Part shown: positions 9,292 through 17,638 of the stretch, one piece after another
Numbering within the stretch: the first letter of the stretch is position 1
How the letters are laid out: each line of letters starts with the position of its first letter
Source: Crocinitomix algicola
GTDB taxonomy: Bacteria; Bacteroidota; Bacteroidia; Flavobacteriales_D; Crocinitomicaceae
Reading direction: 5' to 3'
Length of the DNA: 64,000 nucleotides
Assembly: GCF_001661595.2 (NCBI RefSeq)
Contig: NZ_LYPF02000010.1
Location: 62,001-126,000, forward strand
Made by a program: the position numbers and the translations under genes
Notes under the pieces: generated by a model
What the model was told of the DNA's origin: nothing
The model's input: only the letters and a program-made list of their open reading frames with translations
Database searches by the model: none

Positions 9292-10423
9292 AATCTAATC
9301 CCTTCTCTTCTCTCATTCTATCTAATACTTGTGTTTCCTTCACAAAAGCTCCAAAATGTTGTGAAAGATCTTCAGCCCACATAAACCCAAGAATTGCTTT
9401 AAACTGCTCCCCCATATTTTGAGATTCGATTTTTTCAATAAACTGATTAAACTCTATCGTAATCTTTTCCTTACGTGCGACTGGTAGCGCTTTGACATTA
9501 TAATAATAAGGGCGCTCTAGCACATTAATATAAAATTCTTCAGGCTGAATGATACTCTCATTAATCAATGTTTGATAAAATACAGGTAAATGATCAATAT
9601 TCAAGATTGAAACGGTTGGCGCTACTTTAAAAGAAATATGAGGATACTTCCTCAAAGCCTCCCTATTCTTACTGAATCGTTCCCAAATAAACTCTTTTCG
9701 AATGTATTCTCCTCTCTTTCCTTCTCCATCAACACTAGCTAAAATTTCTACTTCCGGAAATGCTTCCCACATTTTCAGAACATCCCACTGCTTAAAATGC
9801 ATGACTGAAAAGTTACTATTGTAACGTAACCTTGGTTTTACTTTATTTGCTATTAACCATTCTAATAAGAGATAATGCTGCTCCATCACTAATGGCTCAC
9901 CTCCAGCGAAATAAATTTCTTGGGCGTTTTGTAAATAAGGCCCCATTTTTTGAATAAAAACATCAAAGTCTTCTACATTCTTTAAAATCGCTTCGTGTCC
10001 TATCGCTCTACCCAGTTCATTTGCTTCTTTAAACCACTTTGAGCTTGCTCCATGCCAACATGTTCTACAACGAAAATTGCAAATGTTTGAAAAACGAATA
10101 TCAAAATAAATTGGTCCTTTTGACTGATGGACGTCGAACCCAGGAAATTTTTCAAATGTTTCTTGTCTTATACTCTTAACACCACCTGCCTCACGTTGTA
10201 TACAAACTTTGCAACGTGAATCAGATTCACCATCCATGAATTTTTCTCTTAATTTTTGGATCGATTTTCCATTCCATATTTCATCAAAGTCATTCGAATT
10301 AATGTTACCAAAAGGTATATTTCCTACACAACACGCGTTTACCACTCCCTTATTTCCAACATGAAAATGAACCCAAGGCATCAAGCAATATGGAGACCTA
10401 TTTTTTGAATCGTTCTGTTTCAA
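9278..10423 (-). CDS. Twitch/SPASM-type radical SAM protein
   Basis: A protein of 381 residues with the radical SAM cluster motif CX3CX2C (C115, C119, C122 in 'NICNFRCRTC') and 'YFAGGEPL' downstream. Before it lies an auxiliary-cluster region of the twitch/SPASM type (C13, C31-C32, C71, C74; 'PWVHFHVGNKG', 'FGNI-x9-IWNG'). Proteins of this layout are annotated as twitch-domain radical SAM enzymes; the substrate is generally unknown and could be a peptide or a small molecule. The start is TTG at 10423, because the only nearby ATG (10381) would remove the conserved C13. It overlaps the end of the PPK2 gene by 26 bases, suggesting coupled translation. Confidence 0.82.
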   Translation of the reverse strand: MKQNDSKNRSPYCLMPWVHFHVGNKGVVNACCVGNIPFGNINSNDFDEIWNGKSIQKLREKFMDGESDSRCKVCIQREAGGVKSIRQETFEKFPGFDVHQSKGPIYFDIRFSNICNFRCRTCWHGASSKWFKEANELGRAIGHEAILKNVEDFDVFIQKMGPYLQNAQEIYFAGGEPLVMEQHYLLLEWLIANKVKPRLRYNSNFSVMHFKQWDVLKMWEAFPEVEILASVDGEGKRGEYIRKEFIWERFSKNREALRKYPHISFKVAPTVSILNIDHLPVFYQTLINESIIQPEEFYINVLERPYYYNVKALPVARKEKITIEFNQFIEKIESQNMGEQFKAILGFMWAEDLSQHFGAFVKETQVLDRMREEKGLDFNLY

Positions 10424-11144
10424 GTCCTGGCCATTTTGAATTTAACCCCTTTAACGTATCCAATAAAACGTTCGCAATATAATTTACTTTTACCCAATTT
10501 CTATCAGAAGGAACAATATGCCAAGGCACCTCATTGCATCTTTTAAAAATCTCTTCATAAACATTCATATAACTCTCCCACTTCTTTCTGGACTCCCAAT
10601 CACCATCATTATGTTTCCAATGTTTTTCAGGATTTTCTAATCGTTCAGTTAATCGTTCAAGTTGCTCGTGTTTTGAAATATGCAAATAGAATTTTAAAAT
10701 CTTTGTGCCGCCATCCTCTAAAAGTCGTTCAAAATTATTAATGTGATCGAAACGAGCATTAATTGTCTCTTTAGAAAAATATCCTTCAACACTAGGAACT
10801 AAAATATCCTCATAATGCGAACGGTTAAAAATGTGAATCATTCCCTTTTGCGGGACTCTTTTATGAACTCGCCATAAAAAATCATGACCAAACTCTTCTT
10901 CCGTTGGTTTTTTAAAAGCATGAACTTTACAACCCAATGGGTTAACAGCACTAAATATTGAACGTATTGCTCCATCTTTACCTGCAGCATCCAATCCTTG
11001 TAACACAATTAAAACACTGTGTTTCTGCTCGGCATAAAGCAATCGTTGCAACCGAGCAATCTCCTCAATTAATTGATCATTTACTTGCTTTATAGCTTTT
11101 TTGTCCAAATCTTTTGGACCACGTGGATCGATACCGTTCAACAT
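10398..11144 (-). CDS. ppk2: Polyphosphate kinase 2 family protein
   Basis: A protein of 248 residues with the PPK2 fold's Walker A 'GLDAAGKD' (50-57), the lid/Walker B region 'FNRSHYEDILVP', and 'KFYLHISKHEQLERL'. PPK2 enzymes move phosphate between polyphosphate and nucleotides in the cytoplasm; which nucleotide is preferred cannot be read reliably here. The ATG at 11144 is chosen over a TTG three codons earlier. The closing 'VKVNYIANVLLDTL' fits the family end, so the protein is full length. The following radical SAM gene overlaps its last codons, making a two-gene unit. Confidence 0.88.
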   Translation of the reverse strand: MLNGIDPRGPKDLDKKAIKQVNDQLIEEIARLQRLLYAEQKHSVLIVLQGLDAAGKDGAIRSIFSAVNPLGCKVHAFKKPTEEEFGHDFLWRVHKRVPQKGMIHIFNRSHYEDILVPSVEGYFSKETINARFDHINNFERLLEDGGTKILKFYLHISKHEQLERLTERLENPEKHWKHNDGDWESRKKWESYMNVYEEIFKRCNEVPWHIVPSDRNWVKVNYIANVLLDTLKGLNSKWPGLETERFKK

Positions 11145-11242
11145 ACATGACAAGATTTAGTACAATTTAATCACTTTTTTTAGTTTTTTGAAGACTGACA
11201 ACAGAATTAGGTTGTAAAAGTACTATTTTTATACCCTTAATC

Positions 11243-12052
11243 GTGAAATTACCTGAAAATCCATACATATTACCCATACTTGCCGGAGTGGTAGGAATTG
11301 CTCTCACAAAGAGTATGTTTGGAGCTTTCTTTTTTATGGCCATAGCGTTTTTGGTTTTATCAAATTTTCAAGGCGAAGACGATAGTTATACACGAGGCAA
11401 TTTTTTTGCAAACGACTTTACCCATATTTTAATATTATTATCAGCTGAAGTTATCAAAGCTGATCAGCGTATTTATCCAAAAGAATTAGAATTAGTTCGC
11501 GCGAGATTAGCACATGAATTTGACGCCAGAACGGTAGAACGCTATATGCAAGATTTACAACTTTGCTTAAAGAAAAAAGTTAAAATTGAATCTTTATGCC
11601 GGCAAATTAACATTAGGCTAACTCCTGCTGAAAAACTTCAATTATTGAATTTTTTAACAGGTTTAACGGTAACTAATGGCAAAATGATAGATTACGAATA
11701 TGATCTATTAAGGAAAATATCTCGCTTAATAGATGTATCTGAACATCAATTCAGATCTATACTAGCTATGTTTCGGTTTCAACGGATTCATTCTTATTCA
11801 AACCAAAAGAAAAGCGAAAACAGACCACGATATGAGTCAAAAACCAGTCTAAGCTCAGCATATTCCATTTTAGGCATTCAAGAAAATGCCAGTGATATTG
11901 AAGTAAAAAAAGCTTATCGAAAAATGGCAAAGCTCCATCACCCAGATCGAGTTATTCATTTAGGACAGGAATTTCAAAAAAGTGCCAAAATCAAATTTCA
12001 AAAAGTTTCTGATGCTTATGAACTGATCAAGGAAAAGCGTGGAATAAAGTAA
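11243..12052 (+). CDS. Membrane-anchored TerB/J-domain co-chaperone (DjlA-like), copy 1
   Basis: A protein of 269 residues. Two closely spaced hydrophobic segments (~8-40) are followed by a helical TerB-like domain (~55-170), a polar linker and a C-terminal J-domain (~203-265) with the HPD motif at 233-235. This is the DjlA arrangement: a membrane-bound J-protein that stimulates DnaK ATPase at the cytoplasmic face. The start is GTG at 11243; a possible -7 box TATTTTTA lies at 11224-11231. The next gene is a paralog joined by a TAATG overlap. No dnaK is in the window, so the partner would be the cell's general Hsp70. Confidence 0.8.
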   Translation: MKLPENPYILPILAGVVGIALTKSMFGAFFFMAIAFLVLSNFQGEDDSYTRGNFFANDFTHILILLSAEVIKADQRIYPKELELVRARLAHEFDARTVERYMQDLQLCLKKKVKIESLCRQINIRLTPAEKLQLLNFLTGLTVTNGKMIDYEYDLLRKISRLIDVSEHQFRSILAMFRFQRIHSYSNQKKSENRPRYESKTSLSSAYSILGIQENASDIEVKKAYRKMAKLHHPDRVIHLGQEFQKSAKIKFQKVSDAYELIKEKRGIK

Positions 12053-12897
12053 TGAATTTTAGGTATACAAATCTTTGGATAGCGCCCTTAATTGGATTCA
12101 TTTCCTTTTTTCTTCTGAATGAAGATCCCTATCTCCGTTTTTTTGGAGCGATAATTATCACGACTCTTGTTTTATTGATTTTGTTAATCACTCAATCCAT
12201 TTTTGACTTTATACGAACATTAATATTTGGTGAACAGCCGTTTTTAAGACGTGAAAAAAAGTTTGTTCATCAATTATTAAAACTTGCTGCATTAATAACA
12301 AAGGTAGATGGGCAAATATTAACATCGGAACAAGAAAAGATCAAGCAACGTTTGTTTTCCGATTTCAAAACGGAAAAAGCACAAAAATACTATGAATCAT
12401 ACTTGAATTACCTCCAAGAGGACATTAATCTAAAAAAAGTCTGCAAAAAAATCAATCAAGAATTTACAAGATCTTCAAAAAATCATCTTTTCTATCTTTT
12501 AATAGAGCTCGCTATTGCAGATGGTGAATTGAGCAAAGCAGAAATCAAGCTCTTGCAAACACTGTGCAAACAATTTAATTTCCCACCTCAAACACTCATC
12601 AGTATATTGAGTTTATTTAACTATAAAAGTGAAAGTCAGAAAGATTCAAATAAGCACCGATATAATAATCAGAAGAAATCATCGGGTAGAACTGATGTAT
12701 ATGAGGCTTATAAAATATTGAATGTCACTAATGGAACCAATATGCAGGGAGTAAAAAAGGCTTATCGTAAACTTGCAAAAATTCACCATCCGGATAAAGT
12801 CAGTCATTTAGGTCCAGTAATTCAAGAAAAGGCGAAGGAAAAATTTCAACTAATAAACCAAGCCTATGAAAAACTAATAATTCATCTTTCTGAATAA
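12052..12897 (+). CDS. Membrane-anchored TerB/J-domain co-chaperone (DjlA-like), copy 2
   Basis: A protein of 281 residues with the same order of parts as the gene before it: two N-terminal membrane segments (~8-22 and ~30-52), a TerB-like helical domain (~75-190), a linker and a J-domain with HPD at 246-248. The ATG overlaps the upstream stop as TAATG, so the pair is translated together. Sequence identity between the copies is visible mainly around the J-domain ('KKAYRK-AK-HHPD') and low elsewhere, so the duplication is old. Both keep HPD, so both should be able to activate an Hsp70; they may act as a heterodimer. Confidence 0.8.
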   Translation: MNFRYTNLWIAPLIGFISFFLLNEDPYLRFFGAIIITTLVLLILLITQSIFDFIRTLIFGEQPFLRREKKFVHQLLKLAALITKVDGQILTSEQEKIKQRLFSDFKTEKAQKYYESYLNYLQEDINLKKVCKKINQEFTRSSKNHLFYLLIELAIADGELSKAEIKLLQTLCKQFNFPPQTLISILSLFNYKSESQKDSNKHRYNNQKKSSGRTDVYEAYKILNVTNGTNMQGVKKAYRKLAKIHHPDKVSHLGPVIQEKAKEKFQLINQAYEKLIIHLSE

Positions 12898-12972
12898 ATA
12901 TGGTTTTGCGGAAAATGCAAATCAAGCTTCTTTTTTGGCGAAATTCAATTTATCCTATCGTTTAATTGCGCC

Positions 12973-12980
12973 TACATTTG
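12973..12980 (+). promoter_or_regulatory. -7 box before the 38-residue membrane ORF
   Basis: TACATTTG is an exact match to TAnnTTTG, 19 bases before the ATG at 13000. A TTTA at 12949-12952 lies 20 bases further up, a weak match to the -33 TTTG. It supports independent transcription of the small ORF. Confidence 0.45.
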
Positions 12981-12999
12981 GTGCTCTAAAACGAATGTT

Positions 13000-13116
13000 A
13001 TGCAACAAACAAAATCAAGAGAAAGAATTCAAAAGGCAGAAAAACTTGCTTGGATTATTTTTACAGCGATCGGATTGAATTACATATTGTTAACAGCAAT
13101 CCTCACTTACCGTTAA
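13000..13116 (+). CDS. Small single-span membrane protein, 38 residues
   Basis: A short reading frame from ATG (13000) to TAA, encoding a basic/polar N-terminus ('MQQTKSRERIQKAEK') and one hydrophobic helix of about 20 residues that ends in 'TYR'. This is typical of tiny inner-membrane proteins. Support: an exact TAnnTTTG box 19 bases upstream, a location between two gene blocks, and membrane-protein composition. Its last four bases overlap the convergent outer-membrane protein gene. No family recognised. It could still be a chance ORF. Confidence 0.45.
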   Translation: MQQTKSRERIQKAEKLAWIIFTAIGLNYILLTAILTYR

Positions 13117-13859
13117 AACCAACCTATGCTTATTCCAGCAGAAATCAGCTGTAATTGATTACTGTTGGGATTTGTAAATAAATAGGTCATATCGTAATAT
13201 CCAAACAGAAAAATATTGTCAATTCCAATTCTCAATGTGGGTCCATAATGAATACGATTTAAATCTGGAAAATTAAACTCTTTGTACTCGTATTGTTCAA
13301 TTCGCCATTTCGTATAATTTTCAACCATAAATCCGGCTTTAAAACCAGGATAAAACTTAAGTTTTCCTCGTTCTTTTCTTGATCGAAAACGAAGTTCAAA
13401 TGGAATTTCCACAAAATTGAAAACAGTTCTATTAATCCAACGGTTTACTCCACCGTATGGCGATAAATGGGAAAATTTATTTTCAGTACCCAACTCTTTT
13501 AAGAAATTAAACTCGCCATCGTGTCTTATGCTAAAATGGCTATACCCCAATCCAATTGCAATACCCATTCTTGATTTTTTAGAAAACGGGATATCAAACA
13601 TTAAATTGAGATTGTGCCCTAGAGAGTAAAATTTTGTCGCCACATTATTGGGGTCACCTATCCAGTCATTGTAAAAAAAATCAGAATTAAACCGATCGAA
13701 CTTATCCGGAGATTTTTCATCAGGAGCACTTAAACCAGTATAGAGTCTCATAACCCCTGGTTTCCGTTTGATAAAAGGGTGAACGTCTTCTTTTTGTTGA
13801 TTTTGACTTATCCCAACAAGCGAAGTTAAAATCAGAATTAAAACGGCTAAATACTTCAT
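13113..13859 (-). CDS. Outer-membrane beta-barrel protein (PorT-like)
   Basis: A protein of 248 residues with a signal peptide (1-18, 'LVGISQ'), then alternating strands with aromatic ends ('LGYSHFSIRHDGEF', 'FYPGFKAGFM', 'HYGPTLRIGI', 'QLISAGISIGWF'). The final aromatic residue F is the usual end of an outer-membrane barrel. General resemblance is to the PorT/OMP_b-brl families of Bacteroidota; a specific identity with PorT of T9SS is not shown. The start is taken at the ATG giving the signal peptide (13859); an ORF extension to 13901 would overlap galE. It follows galE by 11 bases. Confidence 0.7.
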   Translation of the reverse strand: MKYLAVLILILTSLVGISQNQQKEDVHPFIKRKPGVMRLYTGLSAPDEKSPDKFDRFNSDFFYNDWIGDPNNVATKFYSLGHNLNLMFDIPFSKKSRMGIAIGLGYSHFSIRHDGEFNFLKELGTENKFSHLSPYGGVNRWINRTVFNFVEIPFELRFRSRKERGKLKFYPGFKAGFMVENYTKWRIEQYEYKEFNFPDLNRIHYGPTLRIGIDNIFLFGYYDMTYLFTNPNSNQLQLISAGISIGWF

Positions 13860-13870
13860 TAAAATCACTT

Positions 13871-14890
13871 TTAATTTCCGAGGCTTTGCTCCCAATTCCA
13901 AGCATGTTTCACGGCATCAGAAACAGTATATTTACAGGTCCAACCTAATACGTCTTGAGCCTTTTTAGGATTTGCATAAATCATTGGAACATCACCAGCT
14001 CTCCGCGGACCTATTACATAATTTAACTTCAAATTATTTTCAGTTTCAAAAGCACGTATCATCTCTAGCACAGAGCTTCCCCTACCCGTACCTAAATTAA
14101 ATGGTTCCGCCGAATTATTTGCCGCTGTATCAAGAAACTCCAGTGCTTTCACATGAGCTATTGCTAAATCTACAACATGAATGTAATCTCTGATGTTTGT
14201 GCCATCTGGGGTATCATAATCATTCCCAAAAACCGTTAGCTTTTCACGAATACCTTTTGCTGTTTGCGTAATATAAGGCATGAGATTGTTAGGAACACCT
14301 TGCGGTAACTCCCCAATTTTCGCTGATGGATGTGCACCTATAGGATTAAAATAACGCAATAGAGTTGACTTCAATTGACCTTCTCCCTTGGTGGCGAATT
14401 GAATAATTTTTTCACATGTAATTTTGGTGTCACCATATGGCGATGCAGCTTCTTTAATAGGTGTTTCTTCGGTAACAGCAGGATCAGCAGCTTCTCCATA
14501 AACCGTGCAGCTCGATGAAAAAACCAAATTTTCAATATTGCAACTTTGCATCACATTTAGTATTGCACATAATGAGCCCACGTTATTTTGATAATACTGC
14601 ACAGGTTTCGCCACTGATTCTCCAACTGCTTTATCGGCTGCAAAATGAATTAAACCGTGTACATTGGTATAATTTTCAACAACTTTTTTAACCGCCAATT
14701 CATCCTGACAATCCACATTAAAAAAAGGAATTTTCCCACCACAAATTGACTCAATACGATCGATTATCCAGGGTTTAGAATTCCTAAAATCATCAATAAT
14801 CACAGGGTTATAGCCAGCATTATAAAGTTCAACAACTGTGTGCGAACCAATATAACCTGCTCCTCCTGTTACAATAACGGTTTTAGTCAT
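13871..14890 (-). CDS. galE: UDP-glucose 4-epimerase
   Basis: A 339-residue extended short-chain dehydrogenase. The NAD-binding 'TGGAGYIGSH' (8-17), 'HFAADKAVGES', catalytic 'SSSCTVYG' and 'YGDTK' (Y-x3-K), the substrate loop 'YFNPIGAHPS' and 'NLGTGRGSSVLEMI' are all typical of GalE. It interconverts UDP-glucose and UDP-galactose in the cytoplasm, supplying galactose for surface polysaccharide and LPS. It lies between a YceI lipoprotein gene 12 bases upstream and the barrel gene, probably as an operon. Full length and intact. Confidence 0.93.
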   Translation of the reverse strand: MTKTVIVTGGAGYIGSHTVVELYNAGYNPVIIDDFRNSKPWIIDRIESICGGKIPFFNVDCQDELAVKKVVENYTNVHGLIHFAADKAVGESVAKPVQYYQNNVGSLCAILNVMQSCNIENLVFSSSCTVYGEAADPAVTEETPIKEAASPYGDTKITCEKIIQFATKGEGQLKSTLLRYFNPIGAHPSAKIGELPQGVPNNLMPYITQTAKGIREKLTVFGNDYDTPDGTNIRDYIHVVDLAIAHVKALEFLDTAANNSAEPFNLGTGRGSSVLEMIRAFETENNLKLNYVIGPRRAGDVPMIYANPKKAQDVLGWTCKYTVSDAVKHAWNWEQSLGN

Positions 14891-14902
14891 GAATAGTCTT
14901 TA

Positions 14903-15538
14903 TTATTCACAGGTTTTTGTGAATGTTGTCTTTACCGCTATTTCCACTTCACTCCATAATTTGTTTACGCCATCAGGACCTGTATGTTTTGCTTCACAAA
15001 CCACACCTAAAGAGTCCATTGCCTCTTGACCGTCAAAATCCAAAATATTAATTTCAGTCAAAAATTTCAACTCTTCACCGTCAACTTTCACTTTACCATC
15101 ATACTGAACGGTTTTTCCGTTCATCGTAATTTCAACTTTCCCGCCATTTGCATCTAAACTTAAAATTGAACCCACGATTGTACTGGTAGAATCCATTACA
15201 CCAAAAAAGCTATTTTTAATCTTTGGATCTCGAGTTTCATCTTGAGAGTTTAAAGAACTCACTGGAATTTCAAAACTCGCTCCACTCACAACAGCATACA
15301 TATCTTCTGAAGCTTGATTAGTGGTTACATCGATCTGATCGAACGAACCTGTAACCGCAATTTTATCAGTTAATTTAAAGGCAGTCCAGGTTAATATTGT
15401 TTCATCGTGATTGTATTCATACTTACACACTTCTTTCGTGTCAACCACCTCATTTTCTGTCTCCTCTGATTTCTCAGCACCTCCGCAAGCAGTTAATAAT
15501 AAAGCTCCAAATCCAAGTGTTAATAACGATTTATTCAT
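14903..15538 (-). CDS. YceI-family lipoprotein
   Basis: A protein of 211 residues with a lipoprotein signal peptide, lipobox 'LLTAC' and lipidated C18, followed by an acidic linker ('EKSEETENEVVD'). The YceI-like domain starts at 'DETILTWTAFKLTDKIAVTGSFDQI', with the family's central 'FGVMDS' segment. YceI domains are lipocalin-like barrels that bind polyisoprenoids or other lipids; the in vivo role is unclear. First gene of the yceI-galE-barrel run. Confidence 0.85.
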   Translation of the reverse strand: MNKSLLTLGFGALLLTACGGAEKSEETENEVVDTKEVCKYEYNHDETILTWTAFKLTDKIAVTGSFDQIDVTTNQASEDMYAVVSGASFEIPVSSLNSQDETRDPKIKNSFFGVMDSTSTIVGSILSLDANGGKVEITMNGKTVQYDGKVKVDGEELKFLTEINILDFDGQEAMDSLGVVCEAKHTGPDGVNKLWSEVEIAVKTTFTKTCE

Positions 15539-15671
15539 TGTATGTTTTTTTGTTCTTTTTATTACCAGATTAATTAGGGTTAAATTTAACGAAAAGCTAG
15601 GACAGAAAAAATTTATTCAACGAATATCTCTTTATTTTCGATGATTCTATTCGTACAGGGGGTAAATAAGC

Positions 15672-16658
15672 TTAAAAATCGTCAAGCATGCGATCTTTTA
15701 TTCGATCTAGACTGTCCAAATGTTTTTTCTGAACTGCACCTCGAATACTCGTATTTAACTCAAACCCGATTAATAACACAAACGAGATTAGATAAATCCA
15801 CAATAAAAGCATCATTATTGTTCCTAATGAGCCATATAACTCATCATATTTGGCAAATTTTTGGATATAAAAAGAATACAATTTTGAAATCAGTATAATA
15901 AGAATGGTCGCCGAAGTTCCACCCGCGGATAAAAATTTAAATCCGTCTCTTTTCGATGGTCCAAAATAATAAATTGTAGCAACCGCAAAATAAAGTAAGG
16001 CTGCCACAAAAAGCGAAGTCGTAATCGAGAAAATTAGCGATAAGTTATTTGCAATGAAATCGCTGTATTCGGCCCAATAATTAAATAATTTACGCTCAAG
16101 CAACACCATAAAAACAAGTAAGCAAACGCCTATAATTATGGCAAAGACAAAAACCAATGAGGTGATTTTTATAGATGCCCAACTTCTTTTTTTAAATTCA
16201 ACTTTTGACGTGTTAAAGGATCGGATCAAAACAGCAAATCCATTTGAACTAAAATAAAGTGCGAGGATAAACCCGAAAGAAATCAACGAGTTTACAGTTG
16301 AATTTTTAAACTCACCGAGATTGGAAACGAATTGGTTAAAAATCGTTTCGGGAATAAAGCTTCCGAAAACTGGTAAAACATCTTGCTCCAAATCAAAATA
16401 AGGGATGTATGCTGACACAATAACCATAACTAAACCGAATGGAATCATTGCCAAAAAGAAATGAAATGCCAAGGAAGAAGCTCTCGTAGCTAATGCACCA
16501 TTACGAATTGTCCAAACAAAAAAGAATAAAATCTCCCAAAGAGAAACTCCTTCAAAACCTGGCAACACAATTTTTCGCGTGAGATGAATGACTTTCCGAA
16601 TTAAAGTTACCCTTGTAATTCGCATTAATCTGGACACACCTTCTATCAGCTTTTTCAC
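15672..16658 (-). CDS. YihY/BrkB family inner-membrane protein (first copy)
   Basis: A 328-residue membrane protein with about six hydrophobic spans. Family motifs are 'ATRASSLAFHFFLAMIPFGLV', 'GFAVLIRSFN' and 'YFGPSKRDGFKFLSAGGTSATI'. The end is an arginine/lysine-rich cytoplasmic tail. BrkB/YihY proteins were once called RNase BN; their true function is unsettled. The start is set at GTG 16658 ('VKKLIEG'), because an exact -7 box TATATTTG occupies codons 2-4 of the longer ATG frame (16673), leaving that ATG outside the transcript. A second, distant BrkB copy lies at 46616. Confidence 0.82.
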   Translation of the reverse strand: MKKLIEGVSRLMRITRVTLIRKVIHLTRKIVLPGFEGVSLWEILFFFVWTIRNGALATRASSLAFHFFLAMIPFGLVMVIVSAYIPYFDLEQDVLPVFGSFIPETIFNQFVSNLGEFKNSTVNSLISFGFILALYFSSNGFAVLIRSFNTSKVEFKKRSWASIKITSLVFVFAIIIGVCLLVFMVLLERKLFNYWAEYSDFIANNLSLIFSITTSLFVAALLYFAVATIYYFGPSKRDGFKFLSAGGTSATILIILISKLYSFYIQKFAKYDELYGSLGTIMMLLLWIYLISFVLLIGFELNTSIRGAVQKKHLDSLDRIKDRMLDDF

Positions 16659-16662
16659 AAAG

Positions 16663-16670
16663 CAAATATA
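16663..16670 (-). promoter_or_regulatory. -7 box of brkB, four bases from the GTG start
   Basis: Read on the minus strand this is TATATTTG, an exact TAnnTTTG, with TTG 16 bases further up (16687-16689). Transcription would begin at or within a few bases of the GTG at 16658, giving a leaderless or nearly leaderless mRNA. It also decides the start codon. Confidence 0.55.
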
Positions 16671-16743
16671 CATTCAAATTTCAATTCAACTATTCTGCCC
16701 ATTCCAAACCACAAAAGTGAAATTATAGTTTAACGAGAATGCT

Positions 16744-16751
16744 TATTTTTG
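16744..16751 (+). promoter_or_regulatory. -7 box of the bestrophin gene
   Basis: TATTTTTG matches TAnnTTTG exactly, 20 bases before the ATG at 16772. It lies in the 113-base divergent gap between brkB and the bestrophin gene. No good -33 element is seen. Confidence 0.45.
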
Positions 16752-16771
16752 AACCTAGATAAGAATAAACT

Positions 16772-17638
16772 ATGATTAAATACAACCCTAAGACTTGGTT
16801 CAGACCTATTTTTTCATTCCGAAAGAGTGATACCTTCGCTATTATATGGAAAGAAATGGTTTACATTTTTTTATTAACCATCGGTTTAACCTATGCTGAG
16901 TTAAATTACTTTCCTGGAATTGTTGAATGGAATGAGCTCTTATCTGTTTATTCTTTGATTGGTTTTGTTCTATCATTGTTATTAGTATTTAGAACCAATA
17001 CCGCCTATGATCGTTGGTGGGAAGGCAGAAAAAAATGGGGAGAATTGGTGAATAACACCCGAAATTTGGCATCAAAAATAGCTTCTTTATCCAATGATCC
17101 TGAAACAAGAGCGTACTTTGCACGGATGATTCCAAACTATGCTATTGCCATGAAAGAACATCTTAGACAAGGTGTTGATTTAGACGAATTAAACTTAACG
17201 AAGGAAGAGCGGGAAATTTTAGAAAAAAGTAATCACCGACCTAATATTATCTCAACATGGATTTATCAGGCTGTTCGTAACATGAAAAAACACGAAAATT
17301 TAAGCGAAGAAGAAATTTTATTATTGGACATCAACTTAAAGACTTTCGCTGATATCATTGGCGCTTGTGAACGAATTAAAAACACACCGATCCCCTATTC
17401 TTACAGTATCTTTTTAAAGAAATTTATTTTTATATATGTTACTACGATTCCACTCGCAATTATTACCTGGTTTGGGTATTTTTCATGTTTAATTACGGTA
17501 TTCATCTTTTATGTTTTAGTGAGTCTTGAAATATTAGCAGAAGAAATAGAAGACCCTTTTGGCAAAGATGATAACGACTTACCTACCGATGATTTAGCGT
17601 ATAAAATAAAAGCAAATGTTGAGGAAATTTTGGCCTAA
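16772..17638 (+). CDS. Bestrophin-family ion channel protein
   Basis: A 288-residue membrane protein of the bacterial bestrophin family. The N-terminal 'MIKYNPKTWF', the first span, and the highly conserved 'VFRTNTAYDRWWEGRKKWGELVNN' (~70-95) are diagnostic. Near the end 'EEIEDPFGKDDNDLPTDDL' matches the acidic segment that forms the Ca-binding clasp in eukaryotic relatives. Bacterial bestrophins form pentameric channels in the inner membrane; the ion passed by this one cannot be told. Its 3' end overlaps the convergent YwqK-repeat gene by four bases. Confidence 0.88.
   Translation: MIKYNPKTWFRPIFSFRKSDTFAIIWKEMVYIFLLTIGLTYAELNYFPGIVEWNELLSVYSLIGFVLSLLLVFRTNTAYDRWWEGRKKWGELVNNTRNLASKIASLSNDPETRAYFARMIPNYAIAMKEHLRQGVDLDELNLTKEEREILEKSNHRPNIISTWIYQAVRNMKKHENLSEEEILLLDINLKTFADIIGACERIKNTPIPYSYSIFLKKFIFIYVTTIPLAIITWFGYFSCLITVFIFYVLVSLEILAEEIEDPFGKDDNDLPTDDLAYKIKANVEEILA

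Noticed and set aside
12900-12965. 21-codon ORF after the second J-domain gene
   Set aside because: No promoter box, no membrane or other pattern, and it ends before the promoter of the 38-residue ORF.
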